A stretch of DNA of 64,000 bases. Source: Clostridium estertheticum (GTDB lineage Bacteria; Bacillota; Clostridia; Clostridiales; Clostridiaceae). Positions 18,531-27,608 of this stretch are shown piece after piece; within the stretch, counting starts at the first letter, position 1; every line of letters starts with the position of its first letter. The stretch covers positions 2,129,001 through 2,193,000 of the forward strand of contig NZ_JAAMNH020000001.1 of the NCBI RefSeq assembly GCF_011065935.2. The letters run 5' to 3'. The position numbers and the translations under genes were made by a program. The notes under the pieces were generated by a model. That model had not been told where the DNA came from. It worked only from the letters and a program-made list of their open reading frames with translations, and did not search any database.

Positions 18531-18695
18531 GTAACTATTATTTTTTTGTATGATAGCTGGAAGATGAGCTAGGAGTACTAGAAAAATTTAGGGATAATCT
18601 ATCTCAATCTTTGGAAGAATAGATATAGAGGTGTACCTTAAAAAATTTGGTAGCCTCATAATAAAAAATTAACATTAAAAGTGTGGTGATGTGAA

Positions 18696-19331
18696 ATGTT
18701 GTTTTTAGACAGAATGGATGCAGGTGAAAAGCTAACTAATAGTCTTAGCAAGTTTAAAGATGAAGATGTAATTGTTCTTGCAGTGCCAAGAGGTGGACTC
18801 CAAATAGCTTATGATACAATAAAAAGGCTTGGTTTTAAGTGGGATTTGATTATCCCAAGAAAAATAGGTGCACCACATAACAAGGAGTTTGCAATAGGTG
18901 CAGTATCTGTGGATGGTAGCTATTTTATAAACCATGATTATGTAAAAATGCTTGGTATTTCACAAGATTATATCGACAAGGAAGTTTCTGAGCAAACAGA
19001 GGAAATTAAAAGAAGAATGCAAGAGTACCGTGGAGTGGTGACATTTCCTGAAGTTAAAGATAAAACAGTTATAATTATTGATGATGGTATTGCCACAGGA
19101 TTTACAATCCTTGCTGTAATAAAGGCTGTTAAAGTGCAAGGAGCCAAAAAGATAATTCTAGCTATTCCTGTAGGTCCTAGGGAAACTATTGAAGAATTTA
19201 AAGAGCTTGTTGATGAGGTTATATGCCTATATATACCAGAGGAATTTTATGCAGTAGGTTCATATTATGTGGATTTCCAGCAAGTTACGGATGAGGAAGT
19301 ATTTAAAATAATGAAGGAATTGAGGGGATAA
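18696..19331 (+). CDS. Phosphoribosyltransferase family protein
   Basis: The 211-residue protein carries the PRPP-binding signature TVIIIDDGIATGFT near residues 127-140 and an N-terminal VLAVPRGGLQIAYDTIKRLG segment, typical of stand-alone type I PRTases related to those annotated in actinobacterial dormancy loci. The base or acceptor is not known. Its stop is three bases from the next gene, so it is probably co-transcribed with the HAD phosphatase. Confidence 0.75.
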   Translation: MLFLDRMDAGEKLTNSLSKFKDEDVIVLAVPRGGLQIAYDTIKRLGFKWDLIIPRKIGAPHNKEFAIGAVSVDGSYFINHDYVKMLGISQDYIDKEVSEQTEEIKRRMQEYRGVVTFPEVKDKTVIIIDDGIATGFTILAVIKAVKVQGAKKIILAIPVGPRETIEEFKELVDEVICLYIPEEFYAVGSYYVDFQQVTDEEVFKIMKELRG

Positions 19332-19334
19332 CTT

Positions 19335-20138
19335 ATGGAGTATAAGCTTGTTGCGGTGGATATGGATGGAACCCTTCTTACTCCACAACTCGAGATATCA
19401 GAGGAGACTGTAGAAACTATAAATAGAGTTATAGAAAAAAGTGTGATATTCACACTTTCAACAGGAAGAATGTATCTTGCAGCTATACCCTTTGCAAATA
19501 TGCTTAATCTAGATGTTCCTATAATAACTTGTAATGGAGCCCTTACTAAATGTTCTAGAACGGGAAAAGTATATGATATAAAGAAAATTGATAAAAAACT
19601 TTCGTCAAAAGTAATAAAATATTGTGAGGAAGCTGGAATATCCGTAAGTATTTATATGGAAGATGATATATACATTCAAAAGAATAGTGAGAATTTAGAT
19701 ATACACATGCAAATAGATCTGGCAAAACCTCAAATTGTAGTGGATTTTGATTCGCTCTTAGATGGTTCAATTATTAAAATAATGTTTAATAGCAGCGATA
19801 AATATAAGCTTGAACAGCATACACGAAAATTATATGAATTATATAAGGAACAACTGAATTTTTATTTTTCATTACCCCATTTTGTTGAGATTGTTCACAA
19901 AGAGGCAAATAAGAGAAATGCTCTAGAGAATTTAGCACGTAAATTTAATATAAAAAGAGAAGAAATCATTGCTATGGGAGATAACTTCAATGATAAGGAT
20001 ATGATAGAATACGCAGGCCTTGGAGTTGCAATGGGAAATGCACCTGATTATTTAAAAGAAGTGGCTGAATTTGTAACCCATTCAAATGATGAAGATGGAG
20101 TTAGGCATGTTCTAGAAAAGTTTATACTAAACAGATAG
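19335..20138 (+). CDS. Cof-type HAD-IIB sugar-phosphate phosphatase
   Basis: All HAD motifs are present in 267 residues: DMDGTLL (nucleophile Asp near residue 9), LSTGR (motif II), a lysine in HKEANKRNALENL (motif III) and MGDNFNDKDMIEYAGLGVAMGNA (motif IV). The Cof/YidA cap domain lies in the middle. These enzymes dephosphorylate sugar phosphates and flavin or PLP cofactors with low specificity. Confidence 0.9.
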   Translation: MEYKLVAVDMDGTLLTPQLEISEETVETINRVIEKSVIFTLSTGRMYLAAIPFANMLNLDVPIITCNGALTKCSRTGKVYDIKKIDKKLSSKVIKYCEEAGISVSIYMEDDIYIQKNSENLDIHMQIDLAKPQIVVDFDSLLDGSIIKIMFNSSDKYKLEQHTRKLYELYKEQLNFYFSLPHFVEIVHKEANKRNALENLARKFNIKREEIIAMGDNFNDKDMIEYAGLGVAMGNAPDYLKEVAEFVTHSNDEDGVRHVLEKFILNR

Positions 20139-20142
20139 CTCT

Positions 20143-20180
20143 AAACGCTGTTGTGCTTTAAATAGCATAATAGCGTTTTT
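20143..20180 (+). terminator. Terminator after the HAD phosphatase gene
   Basis: AAACGCT/AGCGTTT outer stem with a second GTTGTGC/GCATAAT inner pairing and a short T-run. Confidence 0.75.
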
Positions 20181-20274
20181 GCTTACCTAAATAAATATTA
20201 TATAGTATAATAGAAACACAGTTTGTGCGATGATATAGCAAATAAAGCCAAAAATGCTGTTAGGAGATAAAATA

Positions 20275-21123
20275 ATGAATGATAAAGGCGGTATAGAAAG
20301 ACTAAGAAATATATATTCAGAACTTAAAGGAACAGAAAAAAGAGTTGGGGAATACATTCTTAAAAACCCTAAGGATATTATCCATTCGTCTATTACAGAA
20401 CTTGCTGAAAATTGTAAATGTGGTGAAGCCACCGTGTTTAGACTTAGTAAAAAATTAGGGTTTAAAGGATACCAGGATTTGAAGATAAGCATAGCTAGCG
20501 AAATTGTAAAACCTCTTGTAAACCTCCATGAAGAAATAAAAGAGAATGACGATACCTTGGTTATAATGCAAAAGATATTTAATTCCACAATAAGTTCTCT
20601 TAATGAGACTTTAAGAATAAACGACAGTGCGGAGTTAGATAAGGCTATAGGTTATATTCATAATGCAAAAAGAATAGCTTTTTTTGGTATGGGTGGATCT
20701 GCAGCAATAGCGCTTGATGCATATCACAAGTTTATGAGAACCGGGAAATACTGTGTATTTCATGATGATTCACATTTTCAAGCTATGATAAGCTCCATGT
20801 ATGATGAAAATGATTGCATTCTAGCTATTTCAAATACTGGAAGTAATAAGGAATTAGTAGAGAGCCTCCGAATTGCCAAGGAAAAAGGAGTTAAAATTAT
20901 ATCCGTAACTTCAAATTACAAATCTCCTATATCAAAGGTATCAGATGTGGTTCTCCTATCCTATGGTAAAGAGAATCTATCAAAAAGTGAGGCGATGGAT
21001 GCAAGAATTAGTGCGTTATCACTTATAGACTGTTTGTTTGTAGGTACTTGTTTAAAGGATAAAGAGAATTATTATAAAGCTTTAGGACAAATAAGAGAAG
21101 CAATAGCAAATAAGAGATATTAA
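20275..21123 (+). CDS. RpiR/MurR family regulator of gluconate genes
   Basis: An N-terminal HTH_6 domain (ITELAENCKCGEATVFRLSKKLGFKGYQDLK) is followed by a SIS sugar-phosphate domain (about 125-250, with ISNTGSNKE). The ATG at 20254 lies upstream of the ribosome site TTAGGAG; the ATG at 20275 is well spaced and is taken as the start (282 residues). The gene stands immediately before gluconokinase, gluconate permease and two 6-phosphogluconate dehydrogenases, so the inducer is probably a gluconate-derived phosphate. Two matching palindromes flank the next promoter. Confidence 0.88.
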   Translation: MNDKGGIERLRNIYSELKGTEKRVGEYILKNPKDIIHSSITELAENCKCGEATVFRLSKKLGFKGYQDLKISIASEIVKPLVNLHEEIKENDDTLVIMQKIFNSTISSLNETLRINDSAELDKAIGYIHNAKRIAFFGMGGSAAIALDAYHKFMRTGKYCVFHDDSHFQAMISSMYDENDCILAISNTGSNKELVESLRIAKEKGVKIISVTSNYKSPISKVSDVVLLSYGKENLSKSEAMDARISALSLIDCLFVGTCLKDKENYYKALGQIREAIANKRY

Positions 21124-21133
21124 AATAAATTTC

Positions 21134-21160
21134 ATACACTCCAAAAGAGTGTATTTTTTT
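21134..21160 (+). terminator. Terminator between the RpiR regulator and the gluconokinase gene
   Basis: ATACACTC pairs with GAGTGTAT over a CAAAA loop and is followed by six further T residues. Confidence 0.92.
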
Positions 21161-21170
21161 ATGCAATTAT

Positions 21171-21242
21171 GAAAATTATTTTCAGAAACCTCTTGATTAA
21201 ACCTTTACATTATAATATAATAATGAAAAGAGAATAATTTTC
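21171..21242 (+). promoter_or_regulatory. Gluconate operon promoter flanked by two palindromic operators
   Basis: GAAAATTATTTTC (21171-21183) is a perfect palindrome about a central base, and GAGAATAATTTTC (21230-21242) is a one-mismatch copy. Between them lie TTGATT (21193-21198) and TATAAT (21216-21221), 17 bases apart. The downstream site would cover the transcription start. I infer these are binding sites of the adjacent RpiR-type protein. A weaker match lies at 25730-25742, before the second dehydrogenase. Confidence 0.8.
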
Positions 21243-21307
21243 ATAAAACAGCAATTATATTAATATTTAAGAAGAAAAAGAAAATTTATTTCAAAAGGGA
21301 GGAAGTT

Positions 21308-22831
21308 ATGGAATATCTAATTGGACTAGATATTGGAACAAGTAGCACTAAAGCAATTGCCTTTGACCTGCTTGGAAATGTAATTTCAAAGTGCAATATC
21401 GGCTATCCTATTTTAAATCCAAAGTCTTCTTGGAGTGAGCAAGATCCAGGCGAGATGTTTGAGGCAGTTATTAATTCTATTAAAAGTGTAGCAAGTGAAA
21501 ACGCTAAAAAAGGAAATAATCTTCTTGGTGTGAGTTTTAGCTCTGCTATGCACGGAATAATGGCTGTAAATGAAAATGGGGATAAATTAACGGATTGTAT
21601 TATTTGGGCAGATACTAGAAGTGTGGAATATTCAGAAAGAATAAAGAATAGCAAAATAGGTCACAAGATTTATATGAAAACGGGCACACCAATACACCCA
21701 ATGTCACCATTATGCAAACTTGCATGGATGAAGGATAATATGGAGCTAATATTTAAAAAAACATATAAATTTATTTCAATTAAAGAATATGTTTTCTATA
21801 AACTGTTCCGGAAGTACGTTGTAGATTATTCAATTGCATCTGCTACAGGATTGTTTGATATTTATGACCTTCAATGGAATAAAAATTCATTAGGAGTTGC
21901 AGGTATAAGTGAGGACAAGTTATCTACACCAGTATCTACAACCCAGGTTTTTAAGGGTATGGATAAAAAATATGCGGATTTAATGGGAATTGACATAGAA
22001 ACTCCTTTTATAATTGGGGGGAGCGATGGCTGCCTTGCAAACCTTGGTGCTAATGCTATAAAACCTGGAGATGCTGCAGTAACAATCGGAACAAGTGGAG
22101 CTATAAGAATAATAGCAGATAAACCAAAAAATGATGAGAGTGAAAGAATTTTTAGCTATATTCTTACTGAAGATCATTTTGTTCTTGGAGGACCTGTTAA
22201 TAATGGTGGAATAATATTTAGATGGTTCAGAGATAATTTTTCGAAGATAGAATTAGACCAGGCGGAGACTACAGGCGTTGATTGTTATGAACTATTGACA
22301 GCAGAAGCCTCGAAGGTACCCGCAGGAGCAAATGGGTTGATATTTTTGCCATATCTGCTTGGAGAGAGAGCTCCACATTGGGATGCAAACTCCAAGGGGC
22401 TTTTCTTCGGAATAAATATTACACATAAGAGGGAACACTTTCTAAGAGCACTACTAGAAGGCGTAATATTTGGTGTTTATAGTGTGGGAAAAGCTTTAGA
22501 GGAGACAACTGGTAATATTGATACAATCTATGCTACTGGAGGTTTTGTTAGATCTGAGCTTTGGGTTCAAATGCTAGCAGATGTATTTAATAAAAAGGTA
22601 GTAATAGCAGAAAGCTACGAAAGTTCCTGTTTAGGAGCTGTAGTGCTTGGTATGAAGGCAATAGGACTTATAGATAATATTGAAGAAGTAGAAAAATTAG
22701 TTCCTATTTCTCAAACATTTAAACCCAATATTGAAAATCATGAAGTTTACATGAAAACTTTTGAAATTTACGAAAGATTATATTTGAAATTAAAGGATGA
22801 GTTCGTAAGTATTGGTTTATTACAAAAATAA
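21308..22831 (+). CDS. gntK: Gluconokinase, FGGY family
   Basis: The 507-residue kinase has the FGGY N-terminal phosphate loop GLDIGTSSTKAIAFD and later ATIGTSGAIR, GGPVNNGGIIFRWF and YATGGFVRSELWVQ, as in Firmicute gluconokinases (long form, unlike the 175-residue E. coli GntK). It phosphorylates gluconate to 6-phosphogluconate. Neighbours (GntP, Gnd) support gluconate over xylulose or glycerol as substrate. The ribosome site is AAGGGAGGAAG. Confidence 0.92.
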   Translation: MEYLIGLDIGTSSTKAIAFDLLGNVISKCNIGYPILNPKSSWSEQDPGEMFEAVINSIKSVASENAKKGNNLLGVSFSSAMHGIMAVNENGDKLTDCIIWADTRSVEYSERIKNSKIGHKIYMKTGTPIHPMSPLCKLAWMKDNMELIFKKTYKFISIKEYVFYKLFRKYVVDYSIASATGLFDIYDLQWNKNSLGVAGISEDKLSTPVSTTQVFKGMDKKYADLMGIDIETPFIIGGSDGCLANLGANAIKPGDAAVTIGTSGAIRIIADKPKNDESERIFSYILTEDHFVLGGPVNNGGIIFRWFRDNFSKIELDQAETTGVDCYELLTAEASKVPAGANGLIFLPYLLGERAPHWDANSKGLFFGINITHKREHFLRALLEGVIFGVYSVGKALEETTGNIDTIYATGGFVRSELWVQMLADVFNKKVVIAESYESSCLGAVVLGMKAIGLIDNIEEVEKLVPISQTFKPNIENHEVYMKTFEIYERLYLKLKDEFVSIGLLQK

Positions 22832-22846
22832 AAGGGGGATTTTATT

Positions 22847-24166
22847 ATGCCATTATTAATTGTTGCTTTGGGGGTTTTGTTATTATTAGTTCTTATGATA
22901 GCTTTTAAATTAAATGGTTTCTTATCATTAATTCTTGTGGCACTGTCAGTTGGTATTTTGGAAGGTATGCCACTTCCTACTGTTGTAGCTTCTATTACAA
23001 AAGGCGTTGGTGGTACATTAGGTACACTTGCATTGGTACTTGGATTTGGTGCTATGCTTGGTAAACTAATGGCAGATAGTGGTGGAGCTCAAAGAATAGC
23101 TCTTACATTAATTGATAAGTTTGGAAAAAAGAGAATACAATTGGCAGTAGTAGTAACAGGCTTTATAGTTGGTATGGCGCTATTTTATGAAATAGGATTT
23201 GTACTTTTAATACCACTAGTATTTACAATAGCAGCAGCAGCTGATATTCCACTTTTATATATAGGAGTTCCAATGGCAGCAGCACTATCAGCTACTCATG
23301 GATTCTTACCACCACATCCAGGGCCGACAGCTATAGCTGCTATTTATAAAGCAGATTTAGGTAAGACTTTACTTTATGGTATCGTGTGTGCTATACCTGC
23401 TGTAATTCTTGCGGGGCCTGTACTTACAAAGTTCTTAAAGAATATGGAACATGATATACCAAAAGGCTTATATAACCCTAAGATATTTACAGATAAAGAG
23501 ATGCCTGGTTTTGGAATAAGTGTGTTTACGGCTTTAGTGCCAGTAATTCTTATGGCAGCAAGAGCTATTGCTACTATTGTATTACCAAAAACTTCTCCTA
23601 TCTTAAGTTATACAACGTTTTTAGGTGATCCAGTAATAGCATTACTATTAGCTGTACTTTTAGCTATATTCACTTTTGGACTAAATAGGGGCAAAAAGAT
23701 GCCTGAAGTTATGAAAACTGTAAGTGAATCTATAGCAGCAATAGCTATGATACTATTAATAATAGGTGGAGGCGGAGCCTTCAAGCAGGTTTTAGTAGAT
23801 AGTGGAGTTGCAGATTATGTTGCACTAATTATGAAAGGCTCAAGTATATCACCCTTAGTACTTGCATGGCTTATTGCAGCAATACTTAGAATAGCATTAG
23901 GATCTGCAACAGTAGCAGGCCTTACAGCAGCAGGAATTGTAGGCCCATTAGTTGTAGCAACAGGTGCTAGTCCAGAACTTATGGTACTCGCAACAGGTGC
24001 AGGAAGCTTAATACTCTCACATGTTAATGATCCTGGTTTTTGGATGTTTAAAGAATATTTTAATCTATCAATACCAGAAACATTAAAATCATGGACAGTA
24101 CTCGAAACTATAATTTCTGTGGTTGGGTTAGTTATGGTTCTATTACTAAGTACTGTTATACATTAA
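22847..24166 (+). CDS. gntP: Gluconate:H+ symporter, GntP family
   Basis: The 439-residue protein with about 12 helices shows GntP hallmarks: GVGGTLGTLALVLGFGAMLGKL near the N-terminus, SATHGFLPPHPGPTAIA in the middle and SHVNDPGFW near the C-terminus. It starts 15 bases after gntK behind AAAGGGGGAT, so both are co-transcribed. It brings in gluconate for the kinase. Confidence 0.95.
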   Translation: MPLLIVALGVLLLLVLMIAFKLNGFLSLILVALSVGILEGMPLPTVVASITKGVGGTLGTLALVLGFGAMLGKLMADSGGAQRIALTLIDKFGKKRIQLAVVVTGFIVGMALFYEIGFVLLIPLVFTIAAAADIPLLYIGVPMAAALSATHGFLPPHPGPTAIAAIYKADLGKTLLYGIVCAIPAVILAGPVLTKFLKNMEHDIPKGLYNPKIFTDKEMPGFGISVFTALVPVILMAARAIATIVLPKTSPILSYTTFLGDPVIALLLAVLLAIFTFGLNRGKKMPEVMKTVSESIAAIAMILLIIGGGGAFKQVLVDSGVADYVALIMKGSSISPLVLAWLIAAILRIALGSATVAGLTAAGIVGPLVVATGASPELMVLATGAGSLILSHVNDPGFWMFKEYFNLSIPETLKSWTVLETIISVVGLVMVLLLSTVIH

Positions 24167-24171
24167 AGTTT

Positions 24172-24210
24172 TATACAGGTGAAGCAGTGCTTCTCCTGTA
24201 TAAGTTTTTT
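24172..24210 (+). terminator. Stem-loop with U-tract inside the gluconate operon
   Basis: TATACAGG-T-GAAGC pairs with GCTTC-T-CCTGTATA and is followed by AAGTTTTTT. It is a good intrinsic terminator between gntP and the first gnd gene, whose start is only 20 bases further. Either the first gnd is expressed by read-through at a lower level, or it is controlled at this point. Confidence 0.85.
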
Positions 24211-24229
24211 AAAAGGAGGAATTTATATT

Positions 24230-25639
24230 ATGGATAAACAGCAATTTGGAGTTATAGGCATTGGTGTAATGGGTAAAAATCTGGCGTTAAATGTTGAAAG
24301 CAGAGGGTTATCAGTTTCAGTATATGATCGATATGCAGCAACGACAGATGAATTATTAATAGAAGCTAAAGAGAAAAATATTGTGGGAACTTATTCTATA
24401 GAAGAATTCGTAAATTCTCTCCAAATTCCAAGAAAAATATTGATTATGATTAAAGCAGGAAAAGCAATTGATGAGGCTATAGAAGAATTAATACCATATA
24501 TCTCTAGGGGCGACATATTAATTGATGGCGGAAATTCATTTTTTATGGATACAATACGTAGAAGCAAAAAACTAGAGGCGTTGGGTTTTAAATTCATAGG
24601 AACAGGAGTTTCTGGAGGAGAAGAGGGAGCTTTAAAAGGACCGGCAATTATGCCTGGAGGCCAGGAGGATGCATGTAAAATATTACAACCAATTTTCACA
24701 GCCATATCTGCAAAAGTAGATGGGCAGCCGTGCTGTACCTATATTGGAGAAAATGGGGCAGGACATTATGTAAAAATGGTTCACAATGGTATTGAGTATG
24801 CAGATATGCAACTTATTTGTGAAGCATATGCACTATTAAAAGAGGTTGCAGGGCTTTCTAATGAGCAGCTTCATAATACTTTTGCAGAGTGGAATAAAGG
24901 TGAACTTGATAGCTATCTTATGGAAATAACTAGTGAAATATTTACGCAAAAAGATGATGAGACTGGCAAGTATATGGTTGACATTATTTTAGATAGTGCA
25001 GGCCAGAAGGGAACAGGAAAATGGACTAGTCAAAGCGCTCTGGATTTATCAGTACCAATACCTACCATAACAGAGGCGGTTTTTGCACGTTGCATATCTG
25101 CATTAAAAGATGAACGAACAAACGCCAGTAATATATTAAAAGGACCAGATACATCATTTGAAGGAAATATAAATGAGTTTATAGAATCTGTAAGAAGGGC
25201 TCTTTATACAAGTAAAATATGCTCTTATGCACAGGGATTTGCACTTATGAAAGCAGCAGCAGAAGAGTATAATTGGGAGCTTGAATATGGCGAAATTGCT
25301 AAAATATTCAGAGGTGGGTGCATTATTAGGGCTCAATTCCTTAATAAGATAAGCGAAGCATATGAAAATAATGTTAATATTAAAAATATAATGTTAGATT
25401 CGTATTTTAAAAATATTATTCATAGTTATCAAAAGGATTGGAGATATGTAGTATCCACAGCTGTAAATTTAGGTGTGCCCGTTCCAGGATTTTCTAGTGC
25501 ACTAACCTATTATGACAGTTATAGAAGTGCAAATCTACCAGCAAACTTATTACAGGCACAAAGAGATTATTTTGGAGCTCATACCTTTGAAAGAACTGAC
25601 AAAGAAGGCATATTTCATCATGAGTGGGTAACAGAATAA
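24230..25639 (+). CDS. gnd: 6-phosphogluconate dehydrogenase, decarboxylating (copy 1)
   Basis: Long-form enzyme (469 residues). Cofactor loop GIGVMGKNLALN, catalytic block GVSGGEEGALKGPAIMPGG, GAGHYVKMVHNGIEYADMQ and the C-terminal YYDSYR...LPANLLQAQRDYFGAHTF are all intact. The ATG at 24230 follows AAAAGGAGG; an upstream GTG at 24179 lies inside a terminator stem and is rejected. Just after the second beta strand it reads VYDRYAATTDE, where NADP-using enzymes have VYNRS/TxxKT; the Asp may weaken NADP preference (inference). It oxidises 6-phosphogluconate to ribulose 5-phosphate and CO2. Confidence 0.95.
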   Translation: MDKQQFGVIGIGVMGKNLALNVESRGLSVSVYDRYAATTDELLIEAKEKNIVGTYSIEEFVNSLQIPRKILIMIKAGKAIDEAIEELIPYISRGDILIDGGNSFFMDTIRRSKKLEALGFKFIGTGVSGGEEGALKGPAIMPGGQEDACKILQPIFTAISAKVDGQPCCTYIGENGAGHYVKMVHNGIEYADMQLICEAYALLKEVAGLSNEQLHNTFAEWNKGELDSYLMEITSEIFTQKDDETGKYMVDIILDSAGQKGTGKWTSQSALDLSVPIPTITEAVFARCISALKDERTNASNILKGPDTSFEGNINEFIESVRRALYTSKICSYAQGFALMKAAAEEYNWELEYGEIAKIFRGGCIIRAQFLNKISEAYENNVNIKNIMLDSYFKNIIHSYQKDWRYVVSTAVNLGVPVPGFSSALTYYDSYRSANLPANLLQAQRDYFGAHTFERTDKEGIFHHEWVTE

Positions 25640-25640
25640 A

Positions 25641-25687
25641 AAGGTGCCACCCACGTGGCAAGTGGCATGTGGGTGGCACTTTTTTTA
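25641..25687 (+). terminator. Terminator after gnd copy 1
   Basis: GTGCCACCCAC (25644-25654) and GTGGGTGGCAC (25669-25679) form a perfect 11-bp GC-rich stem, followed by seven T. The loop itself contains GTGGCAAGTGGCAT. A related hairpin stands at 31162-31197. Confidence 0.95.
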
Positions 25688-25843
25688 TAATTTTTAAAAC
25701 TAGAATATTTATATGGCAAATAAATATATAACAAAAATTTTCACTTGTTTAAGCAGTTTAAGTGTATAATTAAGAAAGTAAAAACATTACTTTAGTAAAT
25801 AATAATAAGTATTACTTAAGTTTTTAATAGGAGGTTTTGTGTT

Positions 25844-27259
25844 ATGGATAAACAGCAATTTGGAGTTATAGGTATGGGTGTCATGGGTAAAAACCTAGCC
25901 TTAAATGTTGAAAGCAAAGGCATTTCAGTTTCAGTTTATAATAGAAATAGAATTAAGACTGATGAGATATTGATAGATGAAAAAGAAAGAAATATTGTGG
26001 GAACATATTCTATTGAAGAGTTTGTAAATTCTCTAGAGCTTCCAAGAAAAATATTGATTATGATTAAAGCAGGAAAACCTGTTGATGATACTATAGAGGA
26101 ATTAATACCTTATATCTCAAAGGGTGACATATTAATTGATGGTGGAAATTCATTTTTCATGGATACAATACGCAGAAGTAAGAAGCTTGAAGCTTTGGGC
26201 TTTAAATTCATAGGATCAGGAGTTTCAGGAGGAGAAGAGGGTGCTCTAAGAGGACCAGCAATTATGCCTGGAGGTCAAGAAGATGCCTATAAAATAGTAG
26301 AACCTATTTTTACAGCTATAGCTGCAAAAGTAGATGGGCAGCCATGTTGTACTTATATTGGAGCAAATGGAGCAGGACATTATGTGAAGATGGTACATAA
26401 TGGAATTGAGTATGCAGACATGCAGCTTATTTGTGAAGCATATGCACTTTTAAAAGGAGTTTTAGGACTTTCGAATGAGCAGCTTCATGATGTTTTTAAG
26501 CAGTGGAATGGTGGCGAGCTTGATAGCTACCTAATGGAAATAACTAGTGAGATATTTGCACAAGTGGATAATGAAACTGGAGAGCACATGGTTGATGTTA
26601 TTTTAGACAGTGCAGGCCAAAAGGGAACCGGGAAATGGACTAGTCAAAGCGCACTGGATTTAGCAGTACCGATACCTACCATAACAGAGGCCGTTTTTGC
26701 ACGTTGCATTTCTGCATTAAAAGAGGAACGAGTATCGGCAAGTAATGTATTAAAAGGACCAGAAGCAAAATTTAAGGGAGATATAAATGAGTTTATAGAA
26801 TCCGTTAGAAGAGCTCTTTATGCCAGTAAAATATGCGCCTATGCACAGGGATTTGCACTTATGAAATCTGCAGCAGTAGAGTATAATTGGGAACTTGAAT
26901 ATGGGAAAATCGCTAAAATATTCAGAGGCGGGTGTATTATTAGAGCTCAATTCCTTAACAAGATTAGCGTTGCTTATGAAAATGATGCGAATATTAAAAA
27001 CTTAATGTTAGATTCATATTTTGCGGATATTCTTAATAGTTATCAAAAGGACATGCGATATGTAATATCCACAGCTGTAAATTTAGGTGTGCCAGTCCCA
27101 GGATTTTCTAGTGCGCTAATGTATTATGACAGTTATAGAAGTGCAAATCTCCCAGCAAACTTACTACAGGCACAGAGAGATTATTTTGGTGCTCATACCT
27201 TTGAAAGAAGGGACAAAGAAGGAATATTCCACCATGAATGGGTAACTGATACTAAATAA
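25844..27259 (+). CDS. gnd: 6-phosphogluconate dehydrogenase, decarboxylating (copy 2)
   Basis: A 471-residue tandem paralogue of the preceding gene, nearly collinear and clearly highly similar on reading both. It retains all catalytic segments (GVSGGEEGALRGPAIMPGG, HYVKMVHNGIEYADMQ). Its nucleotide loop reads VYNRNRIKTDE, the usual NADP-type arrangement, unlike VYDRYAATTDE in copy 1. It has its own terminator-separated unit with a -10 TATAAT at 25765-25770 and a partial operator-like match at 25730-25742. The ribosome site is ATAGGAGG. Confidence 0.95.
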   Translation: MDKQQFGVIGMGVMGKNLALNVESKGISVSVYNRNRIKTDEILIDEKERNIVGTYSIEEFVNSLELPRKILIMIKAGKPVDDTIEELIPYISKGDILIDGGNSFFMDTIRRSKKLEALGFKFIGSGVSGGEEGALRGPAIMPGGQEDAYKIVEPIFTAIAAKVDGQPCCTYIGANGAGHYVKMVHNGIEYADMQLICEAYALLKGVLGLSNEQLHDVFKQWNGGELDSYLMEITSEIFAQVDNETGEHMVDVILDSAGQKGTGKWTSQSALDLAVPIPTITEAVFARCISALKEERVSASNVLKGPEAKFKGDINEFIESVRRALYASKICAYAQGFALMKSAAVEYNWELEYGKIAKIFRGGCIIRAQFLNKISVAYENDANIKNLMLDSYFADILNSYQKDMRYVISTAVNLGVPVPGFSSALMYYDSYRSANLPANLLQAQRDYFGAHTFERRDKEGIFHHEWVTDTK

Positions 27260-27273
27260 AGATAGTAAATATT

Positions 27274-27310
27274 AAAACCTGCAGTTAATATTTTAGCTGC
27301 AGGTTTGTTT
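27274..27310 (+). terminator. Terminator after gnd copy 2
   Basis: AAACCTGCAG (27275-27284) pairs with CTGCAGGTTT (27297-27306), then GTTT. From here to 27458 I see no gene. Confidence 0.88.
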
Positions 27311-27458
27311 CGTATTTCGACTAATAAAAATCACCTCACGTGGCAAGGTTTCCGGACAGTCTGGGGGGTAAATAGCATGGATTACAAAGTTGATAAATTA
27401 AACAATTAGATTATTGGTAGCAACGTATCATTAGACCTTTCAATTAAAAACAAAAAAG

Positions 27459-27490
27459 CCATTGACCTATACAATAGTCAATGGTATACT
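27459..27490 (+). promoter_or_regulatory. Promoter with overlapping 8-bp inverted repeat before the DUF6323 gene
   Basis: TTGACC (27462-27467), 17-base spacer, TATACT (27485-27490). CCATTGAC (27459-27466) and GTCAATGG (27477-27484) are perfect inverted repeats covering the -35 box and reaching the -10 box, as an operator would. Further down, CTCTTGAC (27534-27541) and GTCAAGAG (27569-27576) form a second inverted repeat in the leader. Confidence 0.7.
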
Positions 27491-27608
27491 AAATGTTGAC
27501 ATACTTTTAACAAATAACATTTATTCAATCATACTCTTGACTATAGCATACTACAATGAAATTCATTTGTCAAGAGATTTCATAAAAATAATTGAAAGGA
27601 TGCGAAAA

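Noticed and set aside
18556..18670. Fragments DELGVLEKFRDNLSQSLEE and IEVYLKKFGSL before the phosphoribosyltransferase gene
   Set aside because: Possible gene remnant but too short and not recognisable.
27462..27608. N-terminal extension of the DUF6323 gene
   Set aside because: The extension reads through a clear promoter and its operator; a proper ribosome site precedes the ATG at 27609.
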